A stretch of DNA of 64,000 nucleotides from Entonaema liquescens (Eukaryota; Ascomycota; Sordariomycetes; Xylariales; Xylariaceae). Where the stretch lies: NCBI GenBank assembly GCA_902805475.1, contig CADCSX010000002.1:2914001-2978000 (forward strand), read 5' to 3'. Under the pieces are notes generated by a model. The model saw only the letters and a program-made list of their open reading frames with translations. It had not been told where the DNA came from and made no database searches. The translations under genes were made by a program, and so were the position numbers. Positions 44,750-56,127 of the stretch are shown here, in pieces; positions within the stretch are counted from its first letter, which is position 1; each line of letters begins with the position of its first letter.

Positions 44750-46338
44750 ATGGCTACTCAGACTACAAAACCCCGTATACTAATTGTCGGCGCTGGCCTT
44801 GGAGGACTTACTCTGGCACAATGTTTGCGGAAGCAAGGTATTCCATTCGAGGTTTTTGAGAGGGATGCAAACCCACAATCTAGATTCTTAGGATGGGCCA
44901 TTGGCGTACATACGTGAGTTCAGCACTATTCATCTTTATAAACAAAAAGCGAGGCCAAGTTATACCTAGTTATATGGCGTCCTCAGTGAACTTCTCTAAG
45001 ATTAGTTCGAGCAATATTAACAATGAGATTAGCATTCTCGACGACTTCATATCTGCGGTTCCAGAAGGTTAGTATATGTAACCCTTCCTTTCTCCATGAT
45101 TTGATACGACAGGCCTGAGTATAGTTCCTGTACAGCGAAAGTTTACTAATAATTATCGAAACAGATTTACCGCCAATGAAGGAAAGCATCACTCACTTGT
45201 CCCCGCTGAAACTTGAAGCGCAGCTTTCGTTTTATGTTCAGGGACAACACCTCGCCGTAGAATCCGCCCCTGAAAACCCTGTTATAAGGGCAAATAGGCC
45301 CCGCTTTAGGGATTGGCTCTCTACCAATATCCCAATCCAATGGGGAAAGAGGCCTACGAAAGTAGAGCAGGTCGAAGACGAGATTCGACTTCATTTCGAC
45401 GACGGAACTACAGCTACCGGTGATATCCTCGTGGGAGCGGACGGAACTAATAGCTTCGGTACGTGATATATTCTACAAAATTTCTTATCCCCTTATCCAA
45501 TAAGCCAAGACTAACCTACATGATATAGTGCGAGAACACATTCTCGGAGTACCGAACAGCGAAATTCTTAGTCCCATCCCAAACTGTATGATCGCAGGCG
45601 AAACAACTGTCACGGGCGAAGCATTCGAGCGCCAGCTCTCTCTATCCCATAGCTGCTATGTGGTAGTCAGCACGGCCTCCAAGGAGTTTTTCTTATTCGT
45701 AGGCTTGAACCGAGTAAACCCAGACGGAAAGTCTGGACATTACTACTGGTTCTTAGCAGAAAAAGATCTATCTATTGTTAATGACGACCACTGGACTAGA
45801 TCTGCTTCGCAAAAACAGCTCTACGATCACGTTGTTGATTTAATCAGCGCTTTCGAACCTAGGTTTTCTGAAGTCGTCAGGTTAACCCCCGTGGACCGAA
45901 TGAAGCCTCAGCCTTTTCTAATCCGCGATGCCGAAATCAAGCAACTTCCAGCCGGCAGAATAACCCTCCTTGGAGATGCAGCTCACCCGATGGGTCCATG
46001 TAAGTCCCCCGTTACCTACCTAGTCGTAATAAGTAATTGCTTGAGTTAGTCGCTAACTTCAATCCCAAGTCCGCGGCGAGGGTGGTGTGCATGCCCTTCG
46101 CGACGCGCTAAACCTTTCAAAGGCCATAGGAAACATAAAGTCAAACGATACCAACAAGATCGCATCTCTCCTCGGCCCCTACCAAGAGGAAATGTTGGAG
46201 CGAGGCAGGAAGGCCGTCAGGGGTTCTAGATACCAGCATACCTTTAAAAATACGGAGGATGGTAGAATAGCAGCGTGGGGACAGTACGCTAAGGAAGTTC
46301 CAGATGAGACTATCACCCTTGAGACTGTGCTCCCTTGA
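44750..46338 (+). CDS. FAD-dependent aromatic-type monooxygenase
   Basis: Flavoprotein hydroxylase of the salicylate-hydroxylase/PHBH-like group; substrate unknown. Five exons: 44750-44913, 44970-45067, 45165-45458, 45529-45999 and 46070-46338, all GT-AG with matching phases. The FAD-binding GxGxxG is ILIVGAGLGGLTLAQCLRK. The DG motif region is ILVGADGTNSFVREH and the GD motif is ITLLGDAAHPMGPFRGEGG, spanning the last intron. The C-terminal helix HALRDALNLSKAI follows. The total of about 431 aa is normal. No biosynthetic cluster partner is visible next to it. The second exon (YMASSVNFSKISSSN) is poorly conserved, and its left boundary is the least certain. Confidence 0.9.
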
Positions 46339-49300
46339 TAAGGGGTAGAAGTATTATTTCTTCATGTTGGACGAGTCCATTTAAATTGGCAAGGTAGAAG
46401 TTTCTCTTCTAAAGCATACGTTGGATTGGGAGAGAGTTGGTACATAGGAGTTTCCCATAGAGTGTTTTATGATATATCAATACAAATTGCATCATTGATT
46501 GTAACTCTGAGCAGTATCGATCGGAGTAACCTTAGGTAGGGTACTTCTGAATATTATTGAGGCTACGGATGAACCTTTCAAGAATTTTGTCCATAAGACC
46601 CTTGCCAGACTTAGCAGCAGCTGCTAGCCCAGAGCGAGGTACTCTATTGCGCCTTAATAGCATTGCCACCTCTATAATAAGCATGGAATCGCATAGGTGG
46701 AATTCATGACAGAACAACTTGAGAGAGTATCTATTATATCTTTTCACTACATCTAGTCAAAGTACTTGGCTGAAAGGTTGTATATTATATAGGACTTCGT
46801 TTTGGAAGTACATAAGGGATTTGGATTTGCAAGTGGCAGATCTTATACGCCAGCTGCTGACAGTTTGACAGGGGTTTCCTTACGGAACCAACTCTTAAAG
46901 GGGTCATCCGTAGTTATTTTTAGATTCGCTGTTAGACTTTCGGAACGGCCCGGGCGATGTGGGGCTGATTTAGGTCTGCTCACCTTCATCAAGATCGCTA
47001 CGGTATATGGTTCTTAAAGGATAGCAAACGTTATATCATACATGGCTCTTCGGGAAAATGTTAGTGAGATAATGCTAATAAACTCTACTATTAGAGGGCT
47101 TGGGGTGGTCATATAGAACTACCTCATTACTCGTTGGGTCGATAAGTCACATAATTAGCGTGCAAGGGTTGGTAAATCTTGCACCTGCCAGTTATTCGAA
47201 TATCGCAACAGACACGTAGAGGGCACATTTGATACAAGAAGGAGGCCAGTTTTAGTTTTGATTCGGTGCTTTATAATGGAAGGCTGGGGTTAATTTGAAG
47301 ATTTAAATAATCGCTTGGTTAGGTAAATGCTAGATATACGTAAAAATTGAGTTGTCGACCTTAAGATTCCAACCAATAGAGGCTTCCAGCAAGTATCTAA
47401 ACTACCAATGCTAGTTTAAGTACTCAGATGAATAACTACCTAGGACACTCTGTATAAGTGTAGGCTTCTAATTATGATTACGTACAATTGTAAGCCAAAT
47501 GTCGTCTACAATTTTAGTGTCTTTATGTTGACGCTTCAACTTCTACTTGTGAATTCTAGACCGAACCATGATAACAGGTATGTTTCAACGTCATACTGAT
47601 GAAACTGTAGACTCGTATCACTCCCTCTAGTATTTTCTCCTTCCTGATTAGTCTCAAGCCTCGGAGGTTTGGTAAAACTTGCTTCGTAATCGCTACAAGC
47701 GAATAACTTAAGAAGAGAAAGACGTGCTCAGATCAGGAGACATTTTTATTAACCGAGTACATTAGCAGGCCACGTCAAAATTTGCCGCTTCGGTAAGTTC
47801 GCGTCGTGGTACGGCGTGTTTCCTTTGTGATTGGCGTCCGCTAAATGGTTGGGCGGCCGATGAACTGACCTCTAGGACTGGGTGTCACGCATATATATCG
47901 AAAAGGGCTGTTGAGATACCAAGTACCTCCTTTGTGGTACTGCATAATAAAATCTAGAGGCTCAAATACAAGTTTTTGGGTTCGTTCTCAGGGTAGAGTC
48001 TCCAAATTTCACGTCGCAATTGACCTCCCAAAGGGAGTTAGTTTATAGATCTTTAGGCAACATCCAGAGGCCACTTGGCCTGAGGTGCTGTATCACAGAT
48101 GTGGGTACGATATAGGTGTATGCTAGGTACACGTGTGAATTTCTCAATTCACCTTTCGCAAAAAGTACCCCAGCCTACAAGGTCTTCATAATGCATTGTC
48201 AAATCCGGGTCTAGTTACTGGAAAGGACTCGGGTAGACATAAACAAAGGAAGTCGGAAGTCTAAGCTCGGAAAGCATTGGATATAATGCAGATCTCGTAT
48301 CAAAATGCCGGTTTAGTATTTTGTAGAATAGGTTTCTACACGCTTTCTGCAAGGTGCATATAATTTAGGTATAAGTGGACTTTACGCTTCCAATCATGGG
48401 AAGTAAAACTGGCAACTGACTCAAGCCAAAGTGTTTCCATCTTGATTTTCTTGCTTTAGGAGACAGTAAAGTGGTCCAATACAATCAAACCGAACCCTTT
48501 ATCTTCGAGTTTCTTTTTCATCAAGGTAACATCGTCGCTTAGGGGCTGGTCTACTAGCCAGTTACGCATGGGCATAGCCGAGAGGGAACAGTGAGAACTG
48601 GACGGTGGACGAAGGCCGAAACGAATATAAATGTACCGAGGCACGATAGTTCAAGCCGATATTCTCAGCCGAAGAAGCTAAGGCTAACCGCACGCGAACG
48701 CTTACAGGCAGGTGATAGATTGCATTCCAATAGTATCAACTACCTAGCTGAAATGTAATAACCGGATAGTTTCATAGTTCTCTTGTCAAGATTCTTGCAC
48801 TATGTAGATCCTACATATTTATGGATCATAGTAAGGTCCCTTTAGTCTTCAATATTTCATTCTAGGCCGGTCAAAACAAGGACGTCGCCTATAGGCCATG
48901 TTGGAGCAAACCCATGCTACACGAGATGCCGGGCGTCAGTTCTATTTAGGCGTTTGCATGGGCGTTATATATTATACTTCCATATAGGGGGTGTGACGGC
49001 TACTTGCATTGAAGAAAATGCGCATCTTAGGCCGTCAAAGAATCCATAGACCCCAAGTGTCGGTATCATGGTTTATCGCCGAGTTGGCTGTACAACGGCA
49101 CAGCAGCCTGCCGTGCGACCAGTGATAGATGTCTCCAAATCTACCTAACATGCCACAAAATAAAGATGAGGAATATTATGTACTTTTTTTCATGTATGCT
49201 ACCATCCTTTTTGACAGCCGGAACGCCACATGATTTGTGGCCTCGCCTCCTGTTATGCGGACCGTGCCAGGTAATGCTCTCGTACACCAACAACGTGCCC

Positions 49301-49654
49301 TCTGACCAACGGACTTCCCTTCCGGTAATGCAGCTTCGCGGACAAAGCCATTGTGCATTATCACATCTGTAGAATTGCGACATTAGTTGGGCTCGTTTGG
49401 CCTCAAGCTTCAGCCAGCGATGATGACATCGGTAGACCGGCTTTTTGCTTTTAATTCGGCCCGTGACGGCTGGTCCATGGATTCACCTTGTGATATTGGC
49501 CTCTATATGAGTACCAATACCAAAGAGGTATTACAATAGAGTTAAACCAAGTGCGGAAAGCGAGTGCTGTTGCGAAACTATGATGCCTTCTACCCGCCTA
49601 CCTCTCTTTGTGGGTTTTCCGATAATCCCAAGAAAAGCTAAGGATCCGCAGTAG
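46339..49654. other. intergenic desert, 3.3 kb
   Basis: The longest gap apart from the AT-rich block. Base composition is normal and not RIP-like. Short frames (48456-48644 minus, 49141-49383 minus) show no domain. I see no RNA gene or repeat with confidence. Confidence 0.45.
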
Positions 49655-51991
49655 GTGAACATAGCTTCCTTGGTGCTAAATCTTGTCTTTAAACTCTTCT
49701 TAGTCTCGGGAATCATGGGTGTTGCAACCCCATTGGCAATACTGACACAACAAACACTGGCCCCGGCCCTTAGCGTTAGGACGGAAGGTTTCCGTACCCT
49801 TACCGTAACTCAATCTTATGAAACACGCGTAACCGTTATCCCGCCGGGTAATAACCCACGATGGACTGCGGCGAAAGCGTATGTAGCAATTGCGGAGACG
49901 ACATCTTCCACACCTGCTCCAGTACCGGTTAGTTCCAGTGGCAACTCTTCTACCACCGCCCTGGTAATAATGGGAGTTATCCTCGTATTATCCCTCCTGG
50001 TCCTTTTCGGATGGTTCTGTTTCTGTAGAAACCGGAGAGACCACGATGGTGGAAGAAGGCAAGCAAAGAGGAAGTGCTGCTATCCCTATCAACATGTGAC
50101 AGTCATCCGCGGCCGACGAGGTCCACAGGGAATCCCTGGGCCCGTTGTAAGTATTGGTATTAAATTAAAGCCTTAAATCAATGTACGGACTAATATAATA
50201 CTTTTATGTGGTTTAGGGTCCGCCAGTAAGGTCTTTCTATCATACAACGTGAACTCTACAGGGAAACTAACATACTCTTTCCCGGAGGGGATTCCAGGTA
50301 TCCAGGTAAGCGTTAGAGACCCAAGAGATAACAACTAATTAACATGAATCTTTAGGGACCACAGGGAAACATAGGTCCTATAGTAAGTCATTCTTACAAT
50401 ATAGATTGTAGTGGCTGATCTAATATGGATTCCATAGGGGCCATGCGGTGACTTTGGGCCACAGGTTAGTCATCACTGTTAGGTATATAGACATGCTAAG
50501 TAACTAATCTATTTACTATCATCTAGGGTGTTCAGGGTGAAAGGGGCATCCAGGTAAGATTGAATTAAAATATAAATAAGTTTCGATGGAAGGAAATAAG
50601 CTAACATTTCAAAGGGAGCAATTGGCGCTATCGGGCCTGAGGTCAGTTTCAACCTACTACTCAGACTATAAGACTTAATTAACGAGTGAACTCACGTATT
50701 AGGGTCCGGTTGGTGCGATAGGCCCCCAAGTAAGCCTTGACCTAATCTAAACATATTACTCTTAACTCATGAATACATTCAGGGTGTGCCCGGCGAGAGA
50801 GGTGAACAAGGCCTCCAAGTGAGTAATAATAACCACTATGAATGACATCTGAATCTGATCTTTTCCTTTCAGGGAATCGCCGGCGACCCTGGTCCACAGG
50901 TAAGCCTCTGGAAACTCTTACAGCATTCAAAATAAACTGACATGTGTATTCAGGGCGCCATGGGGGAGCGAGGTTGCGATGGGGCAGCAGGACGTAAGAA
51001 GTTTATCTCGCTTTGCTTTTTGGCACCTATTTACTTTTAGCCCACTACATATGATATTGGGTCACCAAGCTGACTTTAAGAAAAAGCACAAGGAATACAG
51101 GGCCAACCCGGTGAGTAGTTCCTACGCCTTATAATCGCTTATTTTTCCGGCCTTAAAATATTCGATTATGGTCTGTTGTTAGGAAGAATCCTCTAATCGG
51201 CAAGTTAGGTCGCGACGGCCGCGATGGAAGGGAAGGAAGAGATGGTCGTAATGGAAATAACGGTCAAGATGGCGCCCCAGGTCGAGATGGCACTGATGGC
51301 ACTAATGGAAGGGATGGGATTGACGGAAGAGACGGTATTGATGGACAGGACGGAGCTGATGGTGTCAATGGCTGTGACGGTGCTGATGGCCAGACCGGGA
51401 GAGATGGGCAAGATGGCATTAATGGTATTGATGGTCGGGATGGCGTAGATGGACATGATGGTGCTGATGGCCGTGACGGTACCGACGGCCGTGACGGCGT
51501 TGACGGTCGCGACGGAATCGACGGTCGTGATGGCGTTGACGGCGCTAACGGCCGAGATGGTGAAAGAGGCGAGCCGGGTGAAAGGGGTGAAAGGGGACGT
51601 AGAGGACATCGTGGGGATCGTGGGGATAGGGAGAACAAGGAGAGAGGGGAGCGCGGAGAACGAGGAGAACGAGGAGACAGGGGCGAAAGAGGCGAGAGGG
51701 GGAACGAGGCGACAGAGGCGAGCAAACTATCTACTGGTAAATACAAGAATCCCGACATTGTAATGTTGTCGCTCTACTGACAATTCCATAGGTCTGGAGC
51801 CCATCGAGGGCAGTCCCGAGAATCAGACTCCAGAAGACGACATTCTAATTGCTGCAGAAACTGCCGGAACCGATGTGGAGGCCTCTGTACCGGCCATTGC
51901 GGTGGAAGGGTCTACTGTGATGGATATTGTGGCTGCATGTGCCGTTGCTGTCACTGAGAGAATGCATAGAGTACTCACGAGAATGATTTAG
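49655..51991 (+). CDS. membrane-anchored collagen-like protein with 9-nt-modular mini-exons
   Basis: About 502 aa in 14 exons: 49655-50146, 50217-50225, 50288-50305, 50356-50382, 50438-50464, 50527-50553, 50615-50641, 50703-50729, 50783-50818, 50873-50899, 50954-50993, 51087-51110, 51209-51736 and 51792-51991. Exon 1 encodes an N-terminal hydrophobic helix, a Ser/Thr/Pro stalk, a strong membrane helix (ALVIMGVILVLSLLVLFGWF), a basic Cys-rich patch and the first Gly-X-Y triplets. Exons 2-10 are 9-36 nt, phase 0, start with Gly and hold whole triplets. The large exon 13 continues with Gly-Arg-Asp/Gly-X-Asp, then Gly-Glu-Arg triplets. About 83 triplets run uninterrupted, then a five-residue break (ENKER) and seven more. 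A short acidic/hydrophobic tail ends the protein. Function unknown; a trimeric collagen helix is inferred. The summed length is divisible by three, supporting the model. Confidence 0.88.
51209..51700 (+). repeat. Gly-X-Asp / Gly-X-Arg collagen-like 9-nt coding repeat
   Basis: Degenerate tandem repeat of 9-nt periodicity, with GG(T/C/A) at codon 1 and GA(T/C) at codon 3 for most units. From about 51558 the pattern changes to Gly-Glu-Arg. The complementary strand reads as a long Ser/Pro-rich frame, which is an artefact of the repeat. Confidence 0.9.
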
Positions 51992-52597
51992 ATACTACAA
52001 GACAGACCGCTTGGTCAGGACTCGGGAAATATGGTACACTATGGTATAAGGGAATGGCGGTAAAGCGATCACATTCGGTAGGCTGGTCATATATTGATAT
52101 TTTCATAGTTACAAGAATACGACGTGGTTAAATGGAATAGGGGATATATTTCGCACACCTAAATTCGCATTATGTCCTAGTTATTCCTATGCTTCCTCCG
52201 TTTGACTTGAAACTATAAGCCCCGGATTAGAGAACGAAAAGACTAATTGTCATGATGTATAGATAATGAACTCAATTACTTATTACTACTTATCACGTAG
52301 TATATATAAAGTCAATCGAAATGGTGCGCAGCAAGGAGGTAATCATACCTCCTAATAGTAGAGTCTATTAAGCGCACGTACTATCGCGTCAAATCGCGGC
52401 CCCTTGCGAGGTTGACCCCTGGAACTCAACAAGCTAATCTAAGCCTCCGTTGTCTGAAGAGCTTATCACGCGCGAATAAACCTTCCAACTCCATGAGAAT
52501 GCATGTTAACGTAAACATATCAGTTTTTCGGCTGGTTCAAACGCCAAACAAGGTCGCCTCCCTTTTATGTACAGACTCCTACGTGTACTTAGAGATT
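51992..52597. other. intergenic, collagen-like gene to RRP6 (convergent)
   Basis: A 606-bp gap with AT-rich sequence at 52220-52330. A 104-codon frame at 52412-52726 overlaps the RRP6 3' end antisense and is not called. Confidence 0.45.
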
Positions 52598-55261
52598 TTA
52601 TCTCCTAAATGTAGCGCTCTTGCCGGGCTTTTCTCCGTGCATTTTTCTCGCGGGTTTCGGACCTTCGACTGTCATGCCGTAAGGATTAAACTTTGTCGAC
52701 TGAGGAGCGCCATTAGCAGCTCTTGACGCATTTAGAACAGACTTTGCCTTGCTATAGTCGAAGGGCTCGTCCTCGTCCCCGCCCTCCTCTTTTTCTGACG
52801 TATCCGCCACATCAGTTGATGCCTCTTTCTTGGCTCGCTTGGCTAATTTTTTTGCTTGTCGACGCTCTTCCTTAAGAGCCTCTTTACGAGCTCTCTTTTC
52901 AGCCTTCTTGGCTCTTCTCCCTCTTCTCTGCTCTTCGCTATCATCTGAGTCGGGAACTGCAATTTCATCTGTATCAAGGATGCCTGTAGAACTGGATTCC
53001 GGTTTTGATGGCGTATCGTTTACCTCTCCCGACTCGGAGTCTGATTCAATTTCGGGTGCCTTGCGCTTTAAACCAGCTCTGAGTGTGAACTCATTATCAA
53101 CTGGCTCCTCTTCTAAATGAATGACCGATTCTTCCATTTGGCTAACTGGCTGCTGGACCGGTGTATCTGCGACTTCCAAGACCTTGCCCGATTTAATAAA
53201 TTGGGCCCAGGGGAGTTCAAACTGCACAATGTCTCTAGTCTTTTTAATGGATGACTCTTCCCAGCGACTACTTAACGGAACCTTCCCCCATAATCTTGAT
53301 GATTGGGAGACTAATTCATGCGTTCTAGAGACTTCTGTATCGTTACTTTTCAATTGGGGAGCACTGATTTTGCGATTTCACCAACGCCCATTGTAGGCGG
53401 TGCATTGCTGCGAATGACCTCGGACACACTAGGCCCATTCACTCCTTCTGCCTTAGCTTTGCTAATAATCTTGAATAGGTCAAATGCTTCACGCTTGGCG
53501 ATATGGGATGTAGAATCAAGGAGACTGTGAAGGGCCTTAGGATCTGGTGGTATGCGTCTAGCTATGTCGAAAAGCGTCGCATTGCTCATCACATATAGTG
53601 AGCTCTCATCTTCGCGACGGGCAATCTCGTCCCGCCACTTGTGCACAGCTCGGAATACGGCGAATTGTTCTCTCGAAAACTTCCCGGCAGACTGTCTTAT
53701 GAGTAGGTTATACCATCCAAAGGGGCCTTGGCCGTTTTCAGCATCATACGCGGATGTTTCGTGTCGTCGCAAGGAAGTTTCTTTGGACCTGTCGAGAACT
53801 TGGTTCATCAGATTATATCCTGATTCTTCCGAAGCTTGTTGCAGCAACTCATTGCGCATCATATCGTAGATATAGAGTAGGTAGTGGGTATCTGAGCGCG
53901 CGTAGTAGAACATTTCGTCAGGTATCGGTCTGATATCTAGTTAGCGATATTCAAGTACAATGTATATATAAGAACCATGGGTCATTCCATACCGTATTCT
54001 CCAGTCAGCTAATTGATATTTCTTGTCTGCATCGAAGTCGATAAACTTCTTTAGTAGATACGCAAGACTCCTACTAGGATACTGAAGCGCAACCGCAGCC
54101 TCGAACGTGTCGAAGAGCCCCACGATATATATACCGCAATCTCGCTGCAACCAGATAATATCCATGTAGGCACCATGAAGTACCTGTTACTGTTAGACAC
54201 TAATATGAGGTTCGGCATAATATTGTAACTAACCTTGACGATCTTCGGATCGGCGAACACCTCGTTTAAAACCTCGAGTTTGTGGCGCCACGGCTGTAGA
54301 GTGTCTACAATCCAGTCTTTCTCGCGTGTGCTGATCTGCATCAGAGATAATAGACCGCTGTATGTCCTAAAATCGTGATGCTCCGTATCGATAGCAATCT
54401 CCTTGGCACTTTTGAGTTCTTTAAGCATATCTAAAACGCCCTCGAAGGTATTAACGAAGGTAGCTGTAGTGGTTTCGACGGGCTGGTATTTGATGGGCTC
54501 TTTTGCCTGGAAAATATCTTCTGGGTACCGCAAGTTGAGTATTTCGGTCTCATAAGGATGCTTATATCTAATATTGTCGTTAGCCTGCTATGTATGGTGG
54601 ACTTGTCTGGGTGTTCTGTCTTGGGGAGCAAACAGCACTTGACTGTGATCAAGTAGGTTTGATGGTAGAGGTAAGAGTATTGTAGAGACATACTGAGTCG
54701 CCTGGTTATCGTCAACAAAAGTCTCTAGACTCTTTTAAGAGAGGTAAGCGCATGTGGTTTAGTAGTAAGTATCGGCTTCCAGGGCGATGGATCAAGATTA
54801 TTCGGCTTAAGTTCGAATGCATTTTGAGGTTTGATAATATTCGCGCGGCGAAGAGAGTTGTCTAACGTAGTTGACTTCGATTTCTTTGATGCAGGCCCTG
54901 GCTGCTCGGTCGGTGCGGTCTTCCTCTTGATGACACCCGTGTATTCGTCCAGGCAAGTATCGGCTTTTTCTAGCAGAGTATCGACCACATCGACAATGCG
55001 CGACCAATGAACATCAACATCATCGCTATCCTCAAGAGTCGGCGCTTTTAGATCGGTACCCTTAGATGCAGATGTAATGAGAGATGTGGCGAGTGAGAGA
55101 AGGCGCGAAGATGTATCATCTAGTTGCTCTTCAACATCGGGATTGCTTGTTCGTTGGAAGCTGATATCTTCGGCAGCTATCTGGTTCGTCAGCCTAGTAG
55201 TAGCAACAAGAGCAGTCTGGATCTTCGCCTGTATGGATTTAAAATCCTGTGGGGGATCCAT
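52598..55261 (-). CDS. RRP6: nuclear exosome 3'-5' exoribonuclease Rrp6, two apparent frameshifts
   Basis: DEDDy nuclease of the nuclear exosome. Exons are 55261-54694, 54567-54234, 54183-53993 and 53929-52598. The PMC2NT N-terminal domain ends in SPWKPILTTKPHA. Exo I is AIDTEHHDFRTY, Exo II HGAYMDIIWLQRD, Exo III YYARSDTHYLLYIYD. The HRDC domain (SREQFAVFRAVHKWRDEIARRE) and a Lys/Arg-rich C-terminal lasso follow, ending with FNPYGMTVEGPKPARKMHG and GKSATFRR. All catalytic residues are present. Two breaks interrupt the frame. At the T4 run 54733-54736 (A4 on this strand) one more base is needed to continue into KSLETFVDDNQATQ and the next intron phase. At the G4 run 53356-53359 one more base joins SVLP to QLKSND. 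Both look like under-called homopolymers. Confidence 0.92.
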
Positions 55262-55656
55262 GGTTGCTGCTCATGTGCGATGTTTTTGTTGGCGACAGGG
55301 AACCTGACGATAAAGAGTTGACGATGTTTAGGGATTGAAATGCGCCGGACCAATTCGAAAAAATCTAGAGAACAGGCCTAAAGGCTTATCGATAATGCAT
55401 GTAGGTACCTCCCAGTTTGAGGTACCTAGTTGAGTGGACTCGGGTTGCGGGGATGCACCTGAGTGGTCTTTCCGCGTCAGCATGTACCTATCATCCCACG
55501 CGACACAGGTATCCGCGCTAAGATAACGATAACCATATATCACATAACTATCCTGATATTAGTTGCAGCTATTGCCATCTTCACTCGTCATTCACTCTTT
55601 TTTCATGTTACTCACTCTAAATGTTACGAAGCACGTGTTAGTTCCAATAAATCAGT
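55262..55656. promoter_or_regulatory. divergent intergenic region between RRP6 and MDM35
   Basis: A 395-bp gap with both promoters. It holds AGGTACCT motifs at about 55404-55430. No gene recognised. Confidence 0.4.
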
Positions 55657-56127
55657 ATGTCTGCCTCTCTTGCGCCAGAGTGTAATGAAGTAAAAGAGTA
55701 AGTACCATCCAAACCTGTAATTTATGAAAGCTGATGATTGGTAGGCGGTACGATACTTGCTTTCTTAAGTGGTATAGCGAGAGTATGTATGGAATTCTTT
55801 TTCTCCATTGGTTTAATTGGTTAGTCTAATAAATCTCCAGAATATCTACGAGGCAACGGTAAAGCAGACGACAATGAGTGCGCCAAACTTTTTAAAGATT
55901 ACCAGAAATGTCTTCAGGTAGGTGAGAAAAAAAAAACATCTAGGTCTTGGGTTGAATCTATGATGTGGGCTCTCTGATGTCGCGATATAAACTTATTATT
56001 GGCTATGTGTGATACTAATGGATATACCTTTTAGGTTGCCCTCAAAGATCGAGGCATAGATAAGCTCTTGGATGAAGCAAGGGAAGACAGTAAAGAGAGT
56101 GATGCTCTCCACATGAAAAGAAAATGA
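55657..56127 (+). CDS. MDM35: Mdm35-type twin CX9C protein of the mitochondrial intermembrane space
   Basis: Small intermembrane-space chaperone that binds Ups1/PRELI-type lipid transfer proteins. It is missed by simple ORF calling because it has four short exons: 55657-55697, 55745-55782, 55841-55917 and 56035-56127. Splicing gives MSASLAPECNEVKERYDTCF, with the first Cys-x9-Cys (ECNEVKERYDTC), then KWYSEKYLRGN, then the second Cys-x9-Cys (CAKLFKDYQKC), then ALKDRGIDKLLDEARED. The order is the canonical twin CX9C hairpin, oxidised by Mia40. The product is 82 aa, normal for Mdm35/TRIAP1. All introns are GT-AG with consistent phase. Confidence 0.95.

Noticed and set aside
46339..49654. tRNA or other RNA gene in the large gap
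   Set aside because: I scanned for tRNA-like A/B boxes (GGTTCRANNCC) by eye and saw none convincing; a tRNAscan/Infernal run would be decisive.
51224..51448. Met-rich plus-strand frame
   Set aside because: Out-of-frame reading of the same 9-nt collagen repeat.
51264..51758. Ser/Pro-rich minus-strand frame with repeated SRPS units
   Set aside because: It is the reverse complement of the Gly-X-Asp collagen repeat; the plus-strand reading is supported by many in-phase exons.
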